From the NCBI GenBank assembly GCA_038182865.1, contig CP116226.1, forward strand, positions 4,092,001-4,156,000: DNA of 64,000 nucleotides. Reading direction: 5' to 3'. Made by a program: the position numbers and the translations under genes. Of the stretch, positions 62,662 to 64,000 are shown one piece after another (the first letter of the stretch is position 1; each line of letters begins with the position of its first letter). The notes under the pieces are model-generated. The model saw nothing but the letters and a program-made list of their open reading frames with translations. It was not told where the DNA came from and ran no database searches. Origin of the DNA: Microbacterium enclense. GTDB lineage: Bacteria; Actinomycetota; Actinomycetes; Actinomycetales; Microbacteriaceae.

Positions 62662-63229
62662 GGCCACCCGCATCGATGCCCGCGGCCCGCGCTTCGCGGC
62701 ATCCATCACCGCCGTGCTCCTCCTGGTCGCGACGTTTCTGAGCCTCGTCGGGGTGTCGACCTGGCGGGCGGGGAGCGTCGGGTGGTTCGCCTACCAGCCC
62801 CTCTCCGGAGAGACGTTCGCCCCCGGCGGGGGCTGGATCCTTCCGCAGACGTCCCTGGCGGTGCGCGCGTCCGATCCGGGCTTCCTGCTGCTGCTCGTGA
62901 TCGCCCTGCTCTTCGTGTGGGGCGTCACTTCTCCGCGCACCGCCCCGTGGAGCGCCCTGTATCGCCGAGTGGTCCAACCGCGTCTCGCCCCGCCCACCGA
63001 GTTCGAAGACCCGCGACCGCCGCGTTTCGCCCAGGGCGTGGGCCTGTTCGTCACCGGCGTCGGGCTCGTGCTGCACCTCGTCGGTGTGCCGTGGGCGCTT
63101 CCCATCGCGGCCGCGATGGCGTTCGTGGCGGCGTTCCTCAACGCCGTCTTCGGGCTGTGCCTCGGATGCCAGCTCTACCTCGTCCTGCAGCGGGCGGGCA
63201 TCATCGGTCGAGGTCCGGCGTCCGCCTGA
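62654..63229 (+). CDS. DUF4395 membrane protein
   Basis: 191 residues with about four membrane helices. The DUF4395 hallmarks are RIDARGPRFAASITAVLLL near the start and the Cys pair NAVFGLCLGCQLY near the end. The family is often paired with thioredoxin-like proteins, as here, which suggests a membrane thiol redox couple. AAGGAG precedes ATG 62654. Confidence 0.88.
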   Translation: MAEATRIDARGPRFAASITAVLLLVATFLSLVGVSTWRAGSVGWFAYQPLSGETFAPGGGWILPQTSLAVRASDPGFLLLLVIALLFVWGVTSPRTAPWSALYRRVVQPRLAPPTEFEDPRPPRFAQGVGLFVTGVGLVLHLVGVPWALPIAAAMAFVAAFLNAVFGLCLGCQLYLVLQRAGIIGRGPASA

Positions 63230-63363
63230 TCGAACCATCTGGAGAGGCTGTCAAGACCCGAGCGGTGTCGACGTGCCTCGTTAGGCTGGCCGCGTCGCGG
63301 TCGTCCTGACCGTCGTCATCATGTCGCGGTCACCCGGACCGCGCAGACATCACGGAGGTTCCC

Positions 63364-63789
63364 ATGGCCGTCACGAGCGAAGCCGCCACCGCCTGGAAGG
63401 GCAGCCTGTTCGAGGGATCGGGTGAGGTCACCTTCACCTCGTCCGGTATCGGCACGTTCGACGTCAACTGGAAGGCCCGCAGCGAAGGGTCCAACTCGGT
63501 CACCACGCCCGAAGAGCTCCTCGCCGGCGCCCACTCCGCGTGCTTCAGCATGGCGCTGTCGAACGCCCTCGCCGAGAACGGCACCCCGCCGGAGTCGGTG
63601 GACGCCACCGCCTCGGTCACCTTCAAGCCCGGCACCGGCATCACCGGCAGCCACCTGAACGTCAACGCCGTGGTCCCCGGCCTCGATGCCGCGACGTTCG
63701 AGAAAATCGCCAACGACGCCAAGGCCAACTGCCCGGTGTCGCAGGCGCTCGCGGGCATCGACATCACCCTCGAGGCGACGCTTGCCTGA
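63364..63789 (+). CDS. osmC: OsmC family peroxiredoxin
   Basis: 141 residues. The two redox Cys lie in GAHSACFSMALSNAL and KANCPVSQALAG. Reduces organic hydroperoxides. GGAGGT precedes the ATG; a TAGGCT -10 at 63282-63287 fits, leaving a leader of about 70 nt. The 134-bp gap to DUF4395 shows no clear terminator. Confidence 0.93.
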   Translation: MAVTSEAATAWKGSLFEGSGEVTFTSSGIGTFDVNWKARSEGSNSVTTPEELLAGAHSACFSMALSNALAENGTPPESVDATASVTFKPGTGITGSHLNVNAVVPGLDAATFEKIANDAKANCPVSQALAGIDITLEATLA

Positions 63790-64000
63790 GACTCCGGCCC
63801 GACGCGTCGTCCTCGCCGGCACGTCGGGCCTCATCGGCTCCGCTCTCGCGGAGTCCCTCCGGGCCGACGGCGTCGAGGTGACCTCGCTCGTCCGGCACGA
63901 CCCGGCCGGGGCACACGAGGTGCGATGGCTTCAGGATGCCACCCCTCTCGACCCCGACGTCCTCGCCGGTGCCGATGCGGTCGTGTGCCTCAACGGCGCC
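63782..64000 (+). CDS. NAD-dependent epimerase (TIGR01777-like), cut by window end
   Basis: 73 residues visible. RRVVLAGTSGLIGSALAESLRADG is the Rossmann loop and LVRHDPAGAHEVRW with ADAVVCLNGA fits the TIGR01777 family. Start is a TTG at 63782, overlapping the osmC stop by eight nt, with GAGG at good spacing. No ATG occurs before the cofactor loop. The catalytic part is outside the window. Confidence 0.78.
   Translation, partial: MPETPARRVVLAGTSGLIGSALAESLRADGVEVTSLVRHDPAGAHEVRWLQDATPLDPDVLAGADAVVCLNGA

Overview
The window is a gene-dense, very GC-rich (roughly 70 percent by eye) stretch of actinobacterial chromosome. The gene content (der-cmk-tyrA-rluB-scpBA-parA, argCJBDF..H, gluABCD, infC-rpmI-rplT, hisCBHA, lexA beside a LysM gene, dapF-ypeA-miaA-miaB, recA-recX-DUF3046-clgR-cinA-pgsA-ftsK, rnj-dapA, folA-thyA) and the codon style point to Microbacteriaceae, most likely Microbacterium. 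The genus is an inference from memory of such gene orders; no database was consulted. About 70 protein genes are called, most on the minus strand. I see no tRNA, rRNA, CRISPR array, transposase or prophage.

Layout. 1-2.5 kb: small accessory genes (S4 RNA-binding protein, a NUDIX-NYN fusion, GNAT, DUF805) with two copies of a palindromic intergenic repeat. 2.6-9.3 kb: a minus-strand cluster for ribosome maturation, CMP phosphorylation, tyrosine synthesis, pseudouridylation and chromosome segregation. 9.5-14.2 kb: an SDR enzyme, tyrS with a DUF4184 gene, and a SatD regulator overlapped with a probable DUF3307-type membrane protein under a multi-half-site operator. 14.2-22 kb: arginine operon argC-J-B-D-F-(acyltransferase)-H. 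22-30.5 kb: pheST, glutamate ABC transporter gluABCD, an rRNA methyltransferase. 30.6-32.6 kb: infC-rpmI-rplT and divergent DUF1844. 32.6-32.9 kb: a repeat-rich non-coding block. 32.9-38.3 kb: sseB, the histidine genes and the SOS pair LysM/lexA. 38.4-49.2 kb: S9 peptidase, hflX, an RsmC-like methyltransferase, dapF, ypeA, miaA, miaB and a giant LuxR regulator. 49.3-58.3 kb: recombination, stress regulation and cell division genes, then RNase J. 58.4-64 kb: dapA, NUDIX, SDR, folA-thyA, a thioredoxin-like/DUF4395 pair, OsmC and the start of an epimerase cut by the window edge.

Regulation. Many transcription units have a TANNNT -10 hexamer exactly 6-8 nt before the start codon, which implies leaderless mRNAs (tyrS, satD, argC, pheS, gluA, hisC, S9 peptidase, RsmC-like gene, dapF, GNAT at 56.5 kb, dapA, NUDIX at 59.5 kb, thyA, thioredoxin-like). 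This decided several start codons. Three SOS boxes of form CGAA-N6-TTCG (or one mismatch) sit at LysM/lexA and recA. Genes inside operons overlap by ATGA, GTGA or TGATG, typical of translational coupling.

I did not find a clearly new multi-gene system. The best leads are: a very over-represented GGATGCC heptamer; a probable AUC start for infC; a 15-codon leaderless upstream ORF before clgR; the SatD operator; a palindrome, HTH-like remnant and long hairpin between pheT and argC; and a 23-bp perfect inverted repeat near 32.6 kb.
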